Part shown: in pieces, positions 33,134-42,166 of the stretch
How the letters are laid out: every line of letters starts with the position of its first letter
Numbering within the stretch: the first letter of the stretch is position 1
Assembly: GCA_043763625.1 (NCBI GenBank)
Contig: JAYULL010000171.1
Coordinates: forward strand, 23,999-87,998
Source of the DNA: Rubrolithibacter sp043763625
Lineage (GTDB): Bacteria; Bacteroidota; Bacteroidia; Sphingobacteriales; Sphingobacteriaceae
DNA: 64,000 nt
Direction of reading: 5' to 3'
Notes under the pieces: generated by a model
The model's database searches: none
What the model was told of the DNA's origin: nothing
Seen by the model: the letters and a program-made list of their open reading frames with translations, nothing else
Translations under genes and position numbers: made by a program

Positions 33134-33922
33134 CTATTTTCTATTCGTGTATTTCTTAGGAATATTGAATGGGAACTCAAGCGATTGGTTTAAAAAAATT
33201 TGGCTGTAATTTAAATTAATTTCCACTTTTTTAGTTCCTGCCTTCGATGATATTTTTACCGTACCCGGGATAATTTGCTCGTTGACTTCAGCAAAATCAG
33301 AATAGTTAACAACCAAGCTTTGATTTTCCTTTTCGTCTTTTAACCGGGTTTCAGCGACTTTAAAGGCCGAATTGAAATTTATAAGATAGGTTATTTCTTC
33401 AATCAACCCTGCTAACACCACCTTGTTGTCCACGAAATCCACTTTTGCTTGTTCGCCTGCTAATTCAGGCATATAATTTCCTATCAACAAATTCTGAAGA
33501 GTAGAAAAAGTTATTTGCTTATTAGCATATTGATAAATAAAACTAAAAGGCTCGGATACATAAACATCGCGAAAACGACTAAACATTCTCAAACTGTCCG
33601 GAGTTATTAAAATTCGTGCCACCTCTACTCCAACACTCGCCGAAATCCAAATGATTTTGTCTTTCTGCATTCTGATGTTTAATGTAACATCATTATCCTT
33701 TTCATCAATTAAAAGTTTTGCTTTAGCTTTAAGCGACAAAGTATTGAATACTGTTTGCTTTGCGCTAATATTTCTTAACAAATCTTCTCGCGAAAATGCC
33801 GGCTTCTCTGTAGCAGCCGCTTGAGGTAAAACCGGCACCACTATAGCCTTTTTGGTTTTACAAGCCGTAAAAGTAAGCACCGCAAGCAGTAAAACTATTT
33901 TATTCGAAATACTTCCTCTCAT
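33134..33922 (-). CDS. DUF4292 lipoprotein
   Basis: 262 residues with a lipobox (LLAVLTFTACKTKK) and a C-terminal LolA/LolB-like half-barrel pattern of alternating strands (SLKAKAKLLIDEKDNDVTLNIRMQKDKIIWIS). DUF4292 is a Bacteroidota family of unknown function, probably outer-membrane lipid or lipoprotein related. It overlaps the TPR gene by 23 bases and precedes envC by 13. Confidence 0.85.
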   Translation of the reverse strand: MRGSISNKIVLLLAVLTFTACKTKKAIVVPVLPQAAATEKPAFSREDLLRNISAKQTVFNTLSLKAKAKLLIDEKDNDVTLNIRMQKDKIIWISASVGVEVARILITPDSLRMFSRFRDVYVSEPFSFIYQYANKQITFSTLQNLLIGNYMPELAGEQAKVDFVDNKVVLAGLIEEITYLINFNSAFKVAETRLKDEKENQSLVVNYSDFAEVNEQIIPGTVKISSKAGTKKVEINLNYSQIFLNQSLEFPFNIPKKYTNRK

Positions 33923-35621
33923 TAATCTTTTTCTCTAGAATTTTAGAACCGGGGCCTGCTTGTTTGGCTTTTTGCCATTGTAATACAGCTTTATCAACTT
34001 CGCCTAAACCGAAAAGAATATCGCCGTAATGTTCCACTTGAGTGGGATTATTTTTATCCTTGCTTATCGCTTTTTCCATCCAAAGCCTTGCCTCCGCATA
34101 CTTTTTTTGCTTAAATAAGATCCAAGCATAAGTGTCTTGAAAAGAGGCATTACCCGGATCGAGTTCGTTCGACCTTTTAGACATTTTTTCTGCCCTTTCA
34201 ATTTTCTCACCCCTTAACGATAAATAGTAGGCATAATTGTTTAACGCATAAATATTATCAGGCGATATCTCAAGAGCTTTTTCATAAGCTTGGTCTGATT
34301 CCGAATGTTTCTTTACTGCGTTGTAGGCATCTCCCAAGCTCGAATAAATTTGACCCTGCAAAGCATTATCTTTTCCGGAAAGACTTAATGCATCCTTGAG
34401 ATACGATATTGACTGTTCATGCTTTTGAGTTTGGATATATGCTAAAGCCGTAAGAAAATACAGGTTACCTTGGTTTGGGAAAACAGTAAGGGCTTCTTCA
34501 CCGTCTTTAGCTGCTTCTACGGGTTGGTTCAAGCTAAGCTCTATATTTATCAACTGCTCCCAAATTAAATAGACTTGACTGTTTAATTCCAGAGCCTTCT
34601 TGTACGAAGCCTTTGCTTCTTGCAACTTTCTTTGCTGAAACAAAACGTCGCCATAAATTGCGAATGCTTTTGCTTCTTGCGGATGGGCTTTAACCAGCAG
34701 CGATGAAAGTTCTTCAGCTTTCGCTCTGATTTCGGGCTTTTCGAACTGAGGAAAATAGGAAAGCAGCGTTTTAACCTTAGTATCAATATCCATATCCGGA
34801 TTACCGAAAACTTCTTTTTGTTCCACAAAAGCATCAATGTTTTTTCCGGCAGCAGTATAAATATTGGCAAGCGAAGCACGAATTTCTACATTATCGGGAT
34901 CTTTAGTTTTAGCCTGCTCTAATATTTGCAGTGCCTTCTTGTCATTTTTTTGCCGGTGATACAGATCGGATAAAAGCAGGTAATCTTTAACCTGAGCAGA
35001 GTTATATTTTACGCTTTCTTCCAGTTCTACTATCACCTTATCAAATTTCCCTTGTTTTAAATTGATGCGCCTCCGGGCTTCAACTAAATCGTTGCCGGTG
35101 CCGAATTCTTTTTCTATGTTATCATATAGGCTTAATGCTTCTTTGTACTTATTTTGCAATTGAAGAACATTTGCCCGATCAAAATAATAGTCCGCCTTGC
35201 CGGGCGAAATCTTGATCAACTCATTAAACACCAACTGCAAATCCTCCCATTTGTCGCCACGTTTATAAATGTCGGCTAACAAAAGCCAATACCACTCGTT
35301 TTCCGGCTCAACAGTAACCGCCTTGCGAGCAAAAGTCTCGGCTTCGCTTTCTTTTTCTTTACTGTGGTAAAGGTTGGCGAGTTCAAACAAAGCTGCGTCG
35401 TTTCTTCCGTCTATAGCTACAGCTTCTGCAAACAGTTCGCCGGCTCTGTCAGAATTTTGATTAATTTTTGCTTTTATTCCCTCGAAAAAAAGCTCTTGAA
35501 CTCGTAAACTATCCGCTGTAGTCAGTACTCTTCCGGCAACAATTACGGCCGTTGTTTTAGACTTCTTTTGCGAGAAAGCCGCCACCGGAACCATTAATAA
35601 AAAGAGTAGTGTATTACGCAT
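33900..35621 (-). CDS. Tetratricopeptide repeat protein
   Basis: 573 residues: a short signal peptide (LLFLLMVPVAAFSQ) and about a dozen TPR units running from residue 40 to the end, for example ALFELANLYHSKEKESEAETFARKAV and QIYSSLGDAYNAVKKHSESDQAYEKAL. It is a periplasmic or envelope scaffold. The conserved neighbourhood dut-TPR-DUF4292-envC suggests a role in envelope assembly or division. The small frame at 34583-34879 is a shadow. Confidence 0.9.
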   Translation of the reverse strand: MRNTLLFLLMVPVAAFSQKKSKTTAVIVAGRVLTTADSLRVQELFFEGIKAKINQNSDRAGELFAEAVAIDGRNDAALFELANLYHSKEKESEAETFARKAVTVEPENEWYWLLLADIYKRGDKWEDLQLVFNELIKISPGKADYYFDRANVLQLQNKYKEALSLYDNIEKEFGTGNDLVEARRRINLKQGKFDKVIVELEESVKYNSAQVKDYLLLSDLYHRQKNDKKALQILEQAKTKDPDNVEIRASLANIYTAAGKNIDAFVEQKEVFGNPDMDIDTKVKTLLSYFPQFEKPEIRAKAEELSSLLVKAHPQEAKAFAIYGDVLFQQRKLQEAKASYKKALELNSQVYLIWEQLINIELSLNQPVEAAKDGEEALTVFPNQGNLYFLTALAYIQTQKHEQSISYLKDALSLSGKDNALQGQIYSSLGDAYNAVKKHSESDQAYEKALEISPDNIYALNNYAYYLSLRGEKIERAEKMSKRSNELDPGNASFQDTYAWILFKQKKYAEARLWMEKAISKDKNNPTQVEHYGDILFGLGEVDKAVLQWQKAKQAGPGSKILEKKINERKYFE

Positions 35622-35623
35622 AT

Positions 35624-36058
35624 TTAAACCCCTGTGTGTCCGTACCCTCCGGCACCGCGAACTGTTTCCCCTAATAATTCAACCTCTTCCCATCCTATTT
35701 GTTCGTGTTTGGAGATAATCATTTGGGCGATGCGATCTCCGTTTTTAATAATAAAATCGGCATCGGAAAAGTTAATCAACAAAATTTTCAGTTCGCCGCG
35801 ATAATCTGCATCAATCGTTCCGGGAGAATTTAAAACGGTTATTCCATGCTTAAAAGCCAAACCGCTCCGCGGACGAATTTGTGCTTCATATCCGATAGGA
35901 AGCTCTACGAATATTCCGGTAGGAATTAAACGACGTTCTAAAGGTTTAAGTGTTTGTTCGCCTTCCGGCAGATTAGCTCTTAAATCCATTCCGGCTGATG
36001 CTTCAGTTTCGTAGGCCGGTAAAGCATGATTTGATTTATTTATAACTCGGACTTTCAT
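35624..36058 (-). CDS. dut: dUTP diphosphatase
   Basis: 144 residues with the five trimeric dUTPase motifs: AGMDLRANL, RPRSGLAFKHGI, NSPGTIDADYRGEL, GDRIAQMII and the C-terminal RGAGGYGHTGV. It hydrolyses dUTP to dUMP. It overlaps the flippase gene by 4 bases (ATGA) and leaves only 2 bases before the TPR gene. Confidence 0.97.
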   Translation of the reverse strand: MKVRVINKSNHALPAYETEASAGMDLRANLPEGEQTLKPLERRLIPTGIFVELPIGYEAQIRPRSGLAFKHGITVLNSPGTIDADYRGELKILLINFSDADFIIKNGDRIAQMIISKHEQIGWEEVELLGETVRGAGGYGHTGV

Positions 36059-37557
36059 TTACGTTTTAAAAGCAATTTCAATTCGCTGCGTTCTACAAAG
36101 AGTATTCCGGCCACAAACAAGGTTAAAAGAATATTTCCGGCAATTAGGTTTCCGGCAAAAATTTGAAATGATAGAAATACAATTACTACTGCGACGATTA
36201 GATACAGCAGATTCTTTTTGAGATTGTAAGGAATGGGGTAATTTTTTTGGCCCAGGATATAGGACAGAACCATCATGCTCGTGTAAGCAATAAGCGAAAC
36301 CCAAGCGGCAGCCATGTAGCTGTATTTCGGGATGTAAATAAGATTAAGCACAATAGTTATTATTGCCCCTGCTCCCGAAATGTATAAGCCGTATTTTGTT
36401 TGATCAGAAAGCTTATACCAAATAGAAAGATTCATGTAAATACCCAAACTCACGTAACCGAAAAGCAGTAGCGGGACCACTCTAAGCCCTGACCAGTATA
36501 GCTGTTGTTGTATCGGATCCTTTCCCCGAATAAAATATTTGAAAATTTCGATATTGGCGGCTATCGCTACAAATATTATAGAAACAACGATAATGAAGTA
36601 ATCCATAATACGGGCATACATTTCGCCCGAATTTTTATTTTTGGCCTGATTAAAAAAGAAGGGTTCGGCACCTAACCGAAAAGCTTGTATAAAAATGTTC
36701 AGGAAAATAGCAATCTTGGCACAGGCCCCGTAGATTCCTACTTGCTGATCAGCAATTTTGGAGGGAAGCAAGTGCCCCAGAAAAATTTTATCTGAGGTTT
36801 CATTGATAATAAAGGAAAAATTTGCAACCAGAACCGGGAAACTGTAGGCGAGCATTTCGCTTACAAACGGCCAATCGAAGTTTAGCTGAAGCTGCAACAT
36901 CTCCGGAAGAAGTATAATAAGGGTGAGTATGTTGGCTACAAGCTGAGCTATAAAAACATATCCCACCCACCCTTCGCGAAAACCGGCAACAAGTGAAGCT
37001 CCGTGCAAATCGTGGTGCAAAATATACGGTATAGCATAAATAAAAATTAAGTTAAGCACCACGTTAATCAGGATATTGAGGAATTTAACAACCGCGTACC
37101 TTCCCGGCCGGCCCTCTGCCCGCAGCTTTGCGAAAGGAATAACAGCCAACGCATCAACAATTAGAATGAAGATAAAATAACGTACATATTGACGGTAATC
37201 CGCTGTCGCTTGAACAGAACCTTGCTGTAGCCACTCGGCGATATCATCAACAAACAAAAAAGTACCGGTAAAAAAAAGCACCGATATAAAAGCTATTGTT
37301 AGAAAAGCGTTGTTAAATACTTTCTGCTTGTTGCCTTCGTATTTATTTAGGTAGCGAAAAAATGTCGTTTCCATCCCGAAAGAAAGCAAGGCATTGAACA
37401 CGGAAGCCCAAGTGAACATTTTAGTAAGAATCCCGAAAACGGTAGTAGGATAAACACTTACATAAACGGGGGTTAAAAAGAAGTTAAAAAGGCGGGAAAT
37501 AATAGTACTTAAACCGTAAACGGCAGTTTGCCCGGCAAATTTTTTTAAGGTTGACAA
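36055..37557 (-). CDS. Lipopolysaccharide/oligosaccharide flippase-like MOP protein
   Basis: 500 residues with about 14 predicted membrane helices; AGQTAVYGLSTIISRLFNFFLTPVYVSVYP is the typical start of polysaccharide biosynthesis (Wzx/MATE-like) exporters, and LAYSFPVLVANFSFIINETSDKIFLG is the mid-protein duplicate start. It probably moves a lipid-linked sugar across the inner membrane. Exact substrate unknown. First gene of the flippase-dut-TPR-DUF4292-envC run. Confidence 0.9.
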   Translation of the reverse strand: MSTLKKFAGQTAVYGLSTIISRLFNFFLTPVYVSVYPTTVFGILTKMFTWASVFNALLSFGMETTFFRYLNKYEGNKQKVFNNAFLTIAFISVLFFTGTFLFVDDIAEWLQQGSVQATADYRQYVRYFIFILIVDALAVIPFAKLRAEGRPGRYAVVKFLNILINVVLNLIFIYAIPYILHHDLHGASLVAGFREGWVGYVFIAQLVANILTLIILLPEMLQLQLNFDWPFVSEMLAYSFPVLVANFSFIINETSDKIFLGHLLPSKIADQQVGIYGACAKIAIFLNIFIQAFRLGAEPFFFNQAKNKNSGEMYARIMDYFIIVVSIIFVAIAANIEIFKYFIRGKDPIQQQLYWSGLRVVPLLLFGYVSLGIYMNLSIWYKLSDQTKYGLYISGAGAIITIVLNLIYIPKYSYMAAAWVSLIAYTSMMVLSYILGQKNYPIPYNLKKNLLYLIVAVVIVFLSFQIFAGNLIAGNILLTLFVAGILFVERSELKLLLKRK

Positions 37558-37579
37558 TGTATAAGATTTCTTTTACCGG

Positions 37580-37864
37580 TTACCACAGTATATTTTTCTT
37601 TATAACCTCAAAATTACGATAGTTTTTAATTTCTGCTTCTTTGATTTCCACTTTCTCTACCTCCGCCTTTTCAGGGCCTTCGCCGCACCATTCTAAAAAT
37701 GATTCTAAGCCGAAATCGTCACCTTCAGCCTCGATATAGACGGTTCCGTCTTTTTGATTTTTAACAAGTCCTTTCACCCCGAGCTGGTCAGCCACTGCCT
37801 TTGTAGAAGCCCGAAAAAATACTCCCTGAACTTTGCCGTGAACGGTTATGTTAAGATGTTTCAT
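37580..37864 (-). CDS. acyP: Acylphosphatase
   Basis: 94 residues from ATG 37864 (MKHLNITVHGKVQGVFFRAS). The catalytic Arg in GVFFRAS and Asn in GLVKNQKDGTVYIEAEG are in place; length is standard. The longer frame back to 38002 overlaps the preceding gene and lacks homology, so I reject it. It hydrolyses acyl phosphates in the cytoplasm. Confidence 0.93.
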   Translation of the reverse strand: MKHLNITVHGKVQGVFFRASTKAVADQLGVKGLVKNQKDGTVYIEAEGDDFGLESFLEWCGEGPEKAEVEKVEIKEAEIKNYRNFEVIKKNILW

Positions 37865-37950
37865 GCAGAAAGATGTGAGATATGAGACTTTAAATATGAG
37901 AGCGCCGCTAAATTCATCGGTTGTAATAATTGTTGTTTCATCCCGATAGG

Positions 37951-38895
37951 TTAAATCTTTAATGAAGCAATTTGTTCTTTTGCTTGCATAAATTCCCGCC
38001 AAATTTCATCCACCACTTGTGCCGCCGGTTTTATTTCTTTTAAGCTTGCGGATACTTGCCCGATTTCTAACTCACCCTGTTGCAAATCTCCTTCAAACAT
38101 ACCAATTCGAGATCTTCCTTTGCCTAAAATAGCCGCAAGTTCTTCAATTCCGGCCCCACGCACTTCTGCTTTTTCGACAGCGCGGGCAAATTCATTTTTC
38201 AATAGCCTTACCGGCACTAATTGTTTTAAAGAAAGTTTAGTGTCGCCTTCTCCCGAATCAATAATAGCCTTTTTAAAGTTTAGGTGAGCAGACGATTCTT
38301 CGCTTGTTGCGAAAGCCGTTCCGATTTGTACGCCTTCGGCTCCTAAAGCAAAAGCGGCAAGCATTGCTTTTCCGCCGGCAATTCCCCCTGCAGCAATCAC
38401 GGGAATTGTTACTGCATCGGCAACAGCCGGAATTAAGCAAAGTGTTGTAGTTTCTTCGCGTCCGTTATGGCCGCCCGCCTCAAAACCTTCGGCGACAACA
38501 GCATCTACTCCGGCATTTTGGGCTTTTACTGCAAACTTGCTGCTCGAAACAACATGAACAAGGGTAATGCCTTTCTCTTTAAGGAAGCCGCTCCACGTTG
38601 CCGGGTTTCCCGCCGAGGTAAAAACTATCTTAATGCCTTCTTCAACTATCAAATTTAAAACTTCTTCAGCCTTGCCTGCAATTAACGGAACATTTATGCC
38701 GAAAGGATTTGCTGTTGCCGCTTTACATTTCCGGATGTGTTTACGAAGGATTTCCGGGCTCATCGATCCCGAGCCGATTAAGCCTAATCCACCTGCATTT
38801 GACACTGCTGAAGCCAACCTCCACCCGCTGCACCATACCATTCCGGCTTGTATTATAGGATACTTAATAGCGAAAAGCGAAGAAATTCTGTTCAT
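37951..38895 (-). CDS. Nitronate monooxygenase-like FMN enzyme
   Basis: 314 residues, an FMN-dependent TIM barrel of the 2-nitropropane dioxygenase family: YPIIQAGMVWCSG, GGLGLIGSGSM, VAEGFEAGGHNGREETTTLCLIP and AAGGIAGGKAMLAAFALGAEGVQIGTAF are all typical. The same fold covers FabK-type enoyl-ACP reductases, but the EAGGHNGR block is as in nitronate monooxygenases. Physiological substrate uncertain. Confidence 0.88.
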   Translation of the reverse strand: MNRISSLFAIKYPIIQAGMVWCSGWRLASAVSNAGGLGLIGSGSMSPEILRKHIRKCKAATANPFGINVPLIAGKAEEVLNLIVEEGIKIVFTSAGNPATWSGFLKEKGITLVHVVSSSKFAVKAQNAGVDAVVAEGFEAGGHNGREETTTLCLIPAVADAVTIPVIAAGGIAGGKAMLAAFALGAEGVQIGTAFATSEESSAHLNFKKAIIDSGEGDTKLSLKQLVPVRLLKNEFARAVEKAEVRGAGIEELAAILGKGRSRIGMFEGDLQQGELEIGQVSASLKEIKPAAQVVDEIWREFMQAKEQIASLKI

Positions 38896-38909
38896 CCTGC
38901 GAAAATAAT

Positions 38910-40088
38910 CTAAACTAACTTTAACACTTTAGAATCTTTAGTAAGCTTTAAGCCTTTAGTATTGGTAATGAGATTAAGTCCGGGAGTTTTTCCGGGATCT
39001 AAACTGCCGAACCTGTCTGATATTTTTAAAGCTTTAGCGCCGTTTAAAGTTGCCCATGATATTGTTTCTTCCAGATTTATGTCTGTAAAATTTTCATGAA
39101 GAAGCTTTAACTCGTTAAAAATAGACAATCCTGTATTAGAAGCAAGGCTATCCGTGCCTAAGGTTATGTTGAAATCATCGAATAAAAAAAAGTCGATTTT
39201 AGGCAGTCTCTGTTCGATATACAAATTTGCTCCGGGACAAAAACACCAAGTAATTTCTTTAATAAACCGCCTAACAAAATAGATGTCTTTTAAACTTGTA
39301 TAAGTATTATGGACCAGCATAACCTTAGATTCTTTAACAAGAAGCGGGATAATGCTTTGCAGAGAATTGCGTGCTTGAGGCTTGAAAAAACCAATGGGAA
39401 CGTTTATGCTTTGATAAAAGTCCAAAAAACCGCCGGTTTTGTAGCGATAAAACTTATTTTCTTCTTCACTTTCTTGATTGTGAATTGAAAGTACGCATTC
39501 GGACTCTACACAGTTTGCGTTGATAAGCTTCAGGAGCTCTTTACAAACAGAATAGGACGCATGCGGCACTAACGAAGCCGGCAAACTTCCAAAGGCTTCT
39601 TTGAGTTTTAACCCGGCTTCGTAAACATGATTTGCTTTTTCCGGATTAAAACCAATTAACTCTAAAAAGGTATGGTAATAAATTTGGCTGTTTTGCTTTA
39701 CCTGTTTTGAAACCGATGAATTTGAAATATCTCCAACAGCAACAATTCCGTTCTCCCACATTTCCCTATCCGCCCTATCCATGGCCTCTCTTATAACTTC
39801 CTCAGAAAAATCAGAGCGACTCGAAATAATTTTTCTGATAAAGGGAATCAGCCCTTCGCCTTGATCAATTTTTTTATAAAGGTGGGAGAGTTCTAAATGG
39901 CAATGGGCATTTACAAAACCGGGAACTATGAGGCCTTTGTGTTTTTCGACCTGTAAAGAATTTTCCGGAGAGAGATTTTGAGGAGAAAAAATTTCGAGAA
40001 TCTTACCGGCTTCGTTAACAGCTATGATTCCATCTTTTATCGGCGAGCTTGTAACGGGGAGGACATAATCTGCTGAATAAAATTTCAT
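38910..40088 (-). CDS. Amidohydrolase family metal-dependent deaminase/hydrolase
   Basis: 392 residues with the ligands of the chlorohydrolase-like amidohydrolases: VNAHCHLELSH (HxH variant HCHLE), VPHASYSV, LSIHNQESEEE and LGTDSLASN. Family members deaminate or hydrolyse purine or pterin-like and triazine compounds. The position before an FMN enzyme and divergent from rlmN is the only context. Substrate not assignable. Confidence 0.88.
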   Translation of the reverse strand: MKFYSADYVLPVTSSPIKDGIIAVNEAGKILEIFSPQNLSPENSLQVEKHKGLIVPGFVNAHCHLELSHLYKKIDQGEGLIPFIRKIISSRSDFSEEVIREAMDRADREMWENGIVAVGDISNSSVSKQVKQNSQIYYHTFLELIGFNPEKANHVYEAGLKLKEAFGSLPASLVPHASYSVCKELLKLINANCVESECVLSIHNQESEEENKFYRYKTGGFLDFYQSINVPIGFFKPQARNSLQSIIPLLVKESKVMLVHNTYTSLKDIYFVRRFIKEITWCFCPGANLYIEQRLPKIDFFLFDDFNITLGTDSLASNTGLSIFNELKLLHENFTDINLEETISWATLNGAKALKISDRFGSLDPGKTPGLNLITNTKGLKLTKDSKVLKLV

Positions 40089-40196
40089 CTATAGCAACTC
40101 AGCGACCAACACTTTTATGATTAATTGATTTGTAAAAGTAGTTTAAATTTTTTTCCTCAATAATTCTAAGGGAACTTTTATCTGTAACTTTGGCGT

Positions 40197-41249
40197 GTGC
40201 ATCAGGGAGTTAAAAAGAACGACATACGGAATTTAAGTTTAGAAGAGCTGAAAAACCGATTAACAGAAAGTGGCGAACAAGCCTTTAGAGCTAAGCAAAT
40301 TTATGAGTGGATCTGGATGAAATCTGCCTCCGGCTTTGATGAAATGAGCAATCTTTCGAAGGAGCTGAGAGTAAAACTGAACGGAAAGTTTTCTATAAAC
40401 CCGGCAACAATTTTCAACTCCCAATATAGTTCAGACAAAACCATAAAAAACACCTTTAAACTTTACGACGGAAATATTATAGAGGGAGTTCTAATTCCCA
40501 CCACGGAAAGAATGACCGCTTGTGTTAGTTCGCAAGTAGGCTGTAGCTTAACCTGCAAGTTCTGTGCTACCGGTTACATGGAACGCAAGCGGAACTTAGA
40601 CGCAGCCGAGATTTACGATCAGGTGGTTTTGATAAATAAACAAGCGATAGAGAATTACGGGTTGCCGCTAACCAATATTGTTTACATGGGCATGGGCGAG
40701 CCTCTGCTGAATTACGCAAACGTTCTTCATTCTATCGATCGGCTTACTGCTGAAGACGGCTTAAATATGTCTTACAAAAGAATTACAGTGTCAACCGCCG
40801 GAATAGCAAAAATGATTAAAAAGCTTGGCGATGACAAGGTGAAGTTTAATCTGGCACTTTCTCTACACGCAGCAAATGACGATAAGCGAAACGAAATTAT
40901 GCCGATAAACGAACAAAATTCGCTTAAAGCTTTAGCCGAAGCACTAAAGTATTATTTCGCTATTACTAAAAATCCGGTTACCTACGAGTATATCCTTTTC
41001 GATAATTTTAACGACACTTTACAAGACGCAGCTGAGTTGGTTAAATTCTGTAAGCATCTTCCGTGCAAGGTAAATATCATTGAATATAATCCGATCTCTT
41101 TTGCCTCATTTGAAAATGCAGATGAAGATAAAACAGAAGCTTTTGCAGCATATTTACGAAAGCAAGGGGTCAATACAAATATTCGTCGCAGTCGCGGTAA
41201 AGACATTGATGCTGCTTGCGGACAGTTAGCGGTTAAAGAAAAAGTCTAA
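40197..41249 (+). CDS. rlmN: 23S rRNA A2503 / tRNA A37 C2-methyltransferase (radical SAM)
   Basis: 350 residues. Radical SAM cluster motif CSLTCKFC (Cys116, Cys120, Cys123), MGMGEPLLN, and the conserved methyl-carrying Cys in DIDAACGQL near the end. The start used is GTG at 40197; there is no later ATG before the conserved domain. TAACTTTG at 40185-40192 looks like a Bacteroidota -7 box, which would put the transcript start within a few bases of the GTG. Confidence 0.95.
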   Translation: MHQGVKKNDIRNLSLEELKNRLTESGEQAFRAKQIYEWIWMKSASGFDEMSNLSKELRVKLNGKFSINPATIFNSQYSSDKTIKNTFKLYDGNIIEGVLIPTTERMTACVSSQVGCSLTCKFCATGYMERKRNLDAAEIYDQVVLINKQAIENYGLPLTNIVYMGMGEPLLNYANVLHSIDRLTAEDGLNMSYKRITVSTAGIAKMIKKLGDDKVKFNLALSLHAANDDKRNEIMPINEQNSLKALAEALKYYFAITKNPVTYEYILFDNFNDTLQDAAELVKFCKHLPCKVNIIEYNPISFASFENADEDKTEAFAAYLRKQGVNTNIRRSRGKDIDAACGQLAVKEKV

Positions 41250-41280
41250 CATTTTTCTTCCTTTCGCCGTAAACGGGCGG

Positions 41281-41979
41281 ATGAATGTGGTTTACGAATA
41301 TGTAAAAGACTTCTGTTCACTCTTTTTCCCTGAGCTCTGCGCCGGGTGTCATACTGATCTGGTTAAAAACGAGCACGTTATTTGTACAGGCTGTCTTTAC
41401 AATCTTCCCTACACTGATTTTCATTTAGATTCCGGAAACCTTGCAGCAAAGCAACTTTACGGCCGCGTTCCCTTTGTTTCTTGTTCTTCGTTTTTAAACT
41501 TTACTAAGGGCTCGAAGGTTCAAAACTTAATGCATGCGCTTAAATACAAAAACCGGCAAGATGTGGGTTTGAAACTCGGGGAAATGTACGGCCGGGCATT
41601 GTTGAAATCCGATTCTTTAAAGTCTGCAGATTTAATTGCTTCTGTTCCCCTCCATTTAGGTAAACTCAGGAAAAGAGGTTACAATCAAAGCGACTGCTTT
41701 GCAGAAGGACTTTCTAATAGTTTGCAAATTACTTTTGACAAAACACTATTAATCCGGAAAGTAAACACCGACACGCAAACTCATAAATCACGATTCGAAC
41801 GTTTTGAAAACATGAAAGAAATATTTGCGGTAAAGGAACCGCAAAAGATATTGGGTAAACATATTATTTTAGTGGATGATGTTTTAACAACCGGAGCAAC
41901 GTTAGAGGCTTGTGCTTTAGAGCTGCTGAAAACGTCGGGAGTAAAAGTCAGTATAGCTACGATTGCCTATACTAATTGA
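41281..41979 (+). CDS. comF: ComF family phosphoribosyltransferase-like protein
   Basis: 232 residues. N-terminal zinc-finger-like Cys pairs (LCAGCHTD and ICTGCLYN) and a PRTase domain with RKRGYNQSD and the PRPP loop IILVDDVLTTGATLEAC. ComF proteins aid uptake or processing of transforming DNA in competent bacteria. It follows rlmN by 31 bases in the same direction. Confidence 0.92.
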   Translation: MNVVYEYVKDFCSLFFPELCAGCHTDLVKNEHVICTGCLYNLPYTDFHLDSGNLAAKQLYGRVPFVSCSSFLNFTKGSKVQNLMHALKYKNRQDVGLKLGEMYGRALLKSDSLKSADLIASVPLHLGKLRKRGYNQSDCFAEGLSNSLQITFDKTLLIRKVNTDTQTHKSRFERFENMKEIFAVKEPQKILGKHIILVDDVLTTGATLEACALELLKTSGVKVSIATIAYTN

Positions 41980-41989
41980 ATCATTTTAA

Positions 41990-42030
41990 AAAAAGAAAGA
42001 GCAGTAGGTTTGGGGCCATGCTGCTCTTTC
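41990..42030 (-). terminator. Hairpin terminator, mainly for glyA
   Basis: GAAAGAGCAG and CTGCTCTTTC are perfectly complementary. On the minus strand the stem is followed by TTTTTTT, so it serves glyA (stop at 42167); on the plus strand it may also mark the end of comF. Confidence 0.8.
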
Positions 42031-42166
42031 AAATTAACGCTCTCAATTACTTATATCTATTAACCACAAACTTTTTCTTTTGTTGTAGCCGGTTTAGAAA
42101 AAAATGAGAAAAACTCATAACATTTTGATAATCAACGAGAAAAAATTAATAATTTTTTAAAACGTC

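Noticed and set aside
36059..36304. 81-codon minus-strand frame inside the flippase gene
   Set aside because: An out-of-frame shadow of the clear 500-residue membrane protein.
37865..38002. Longer start for the acylphosphatase gene
   Set aside because: The extra 46 codons overlap the upstream enzyme gene and precede the canonical start MKHLNITVHGKVQG.
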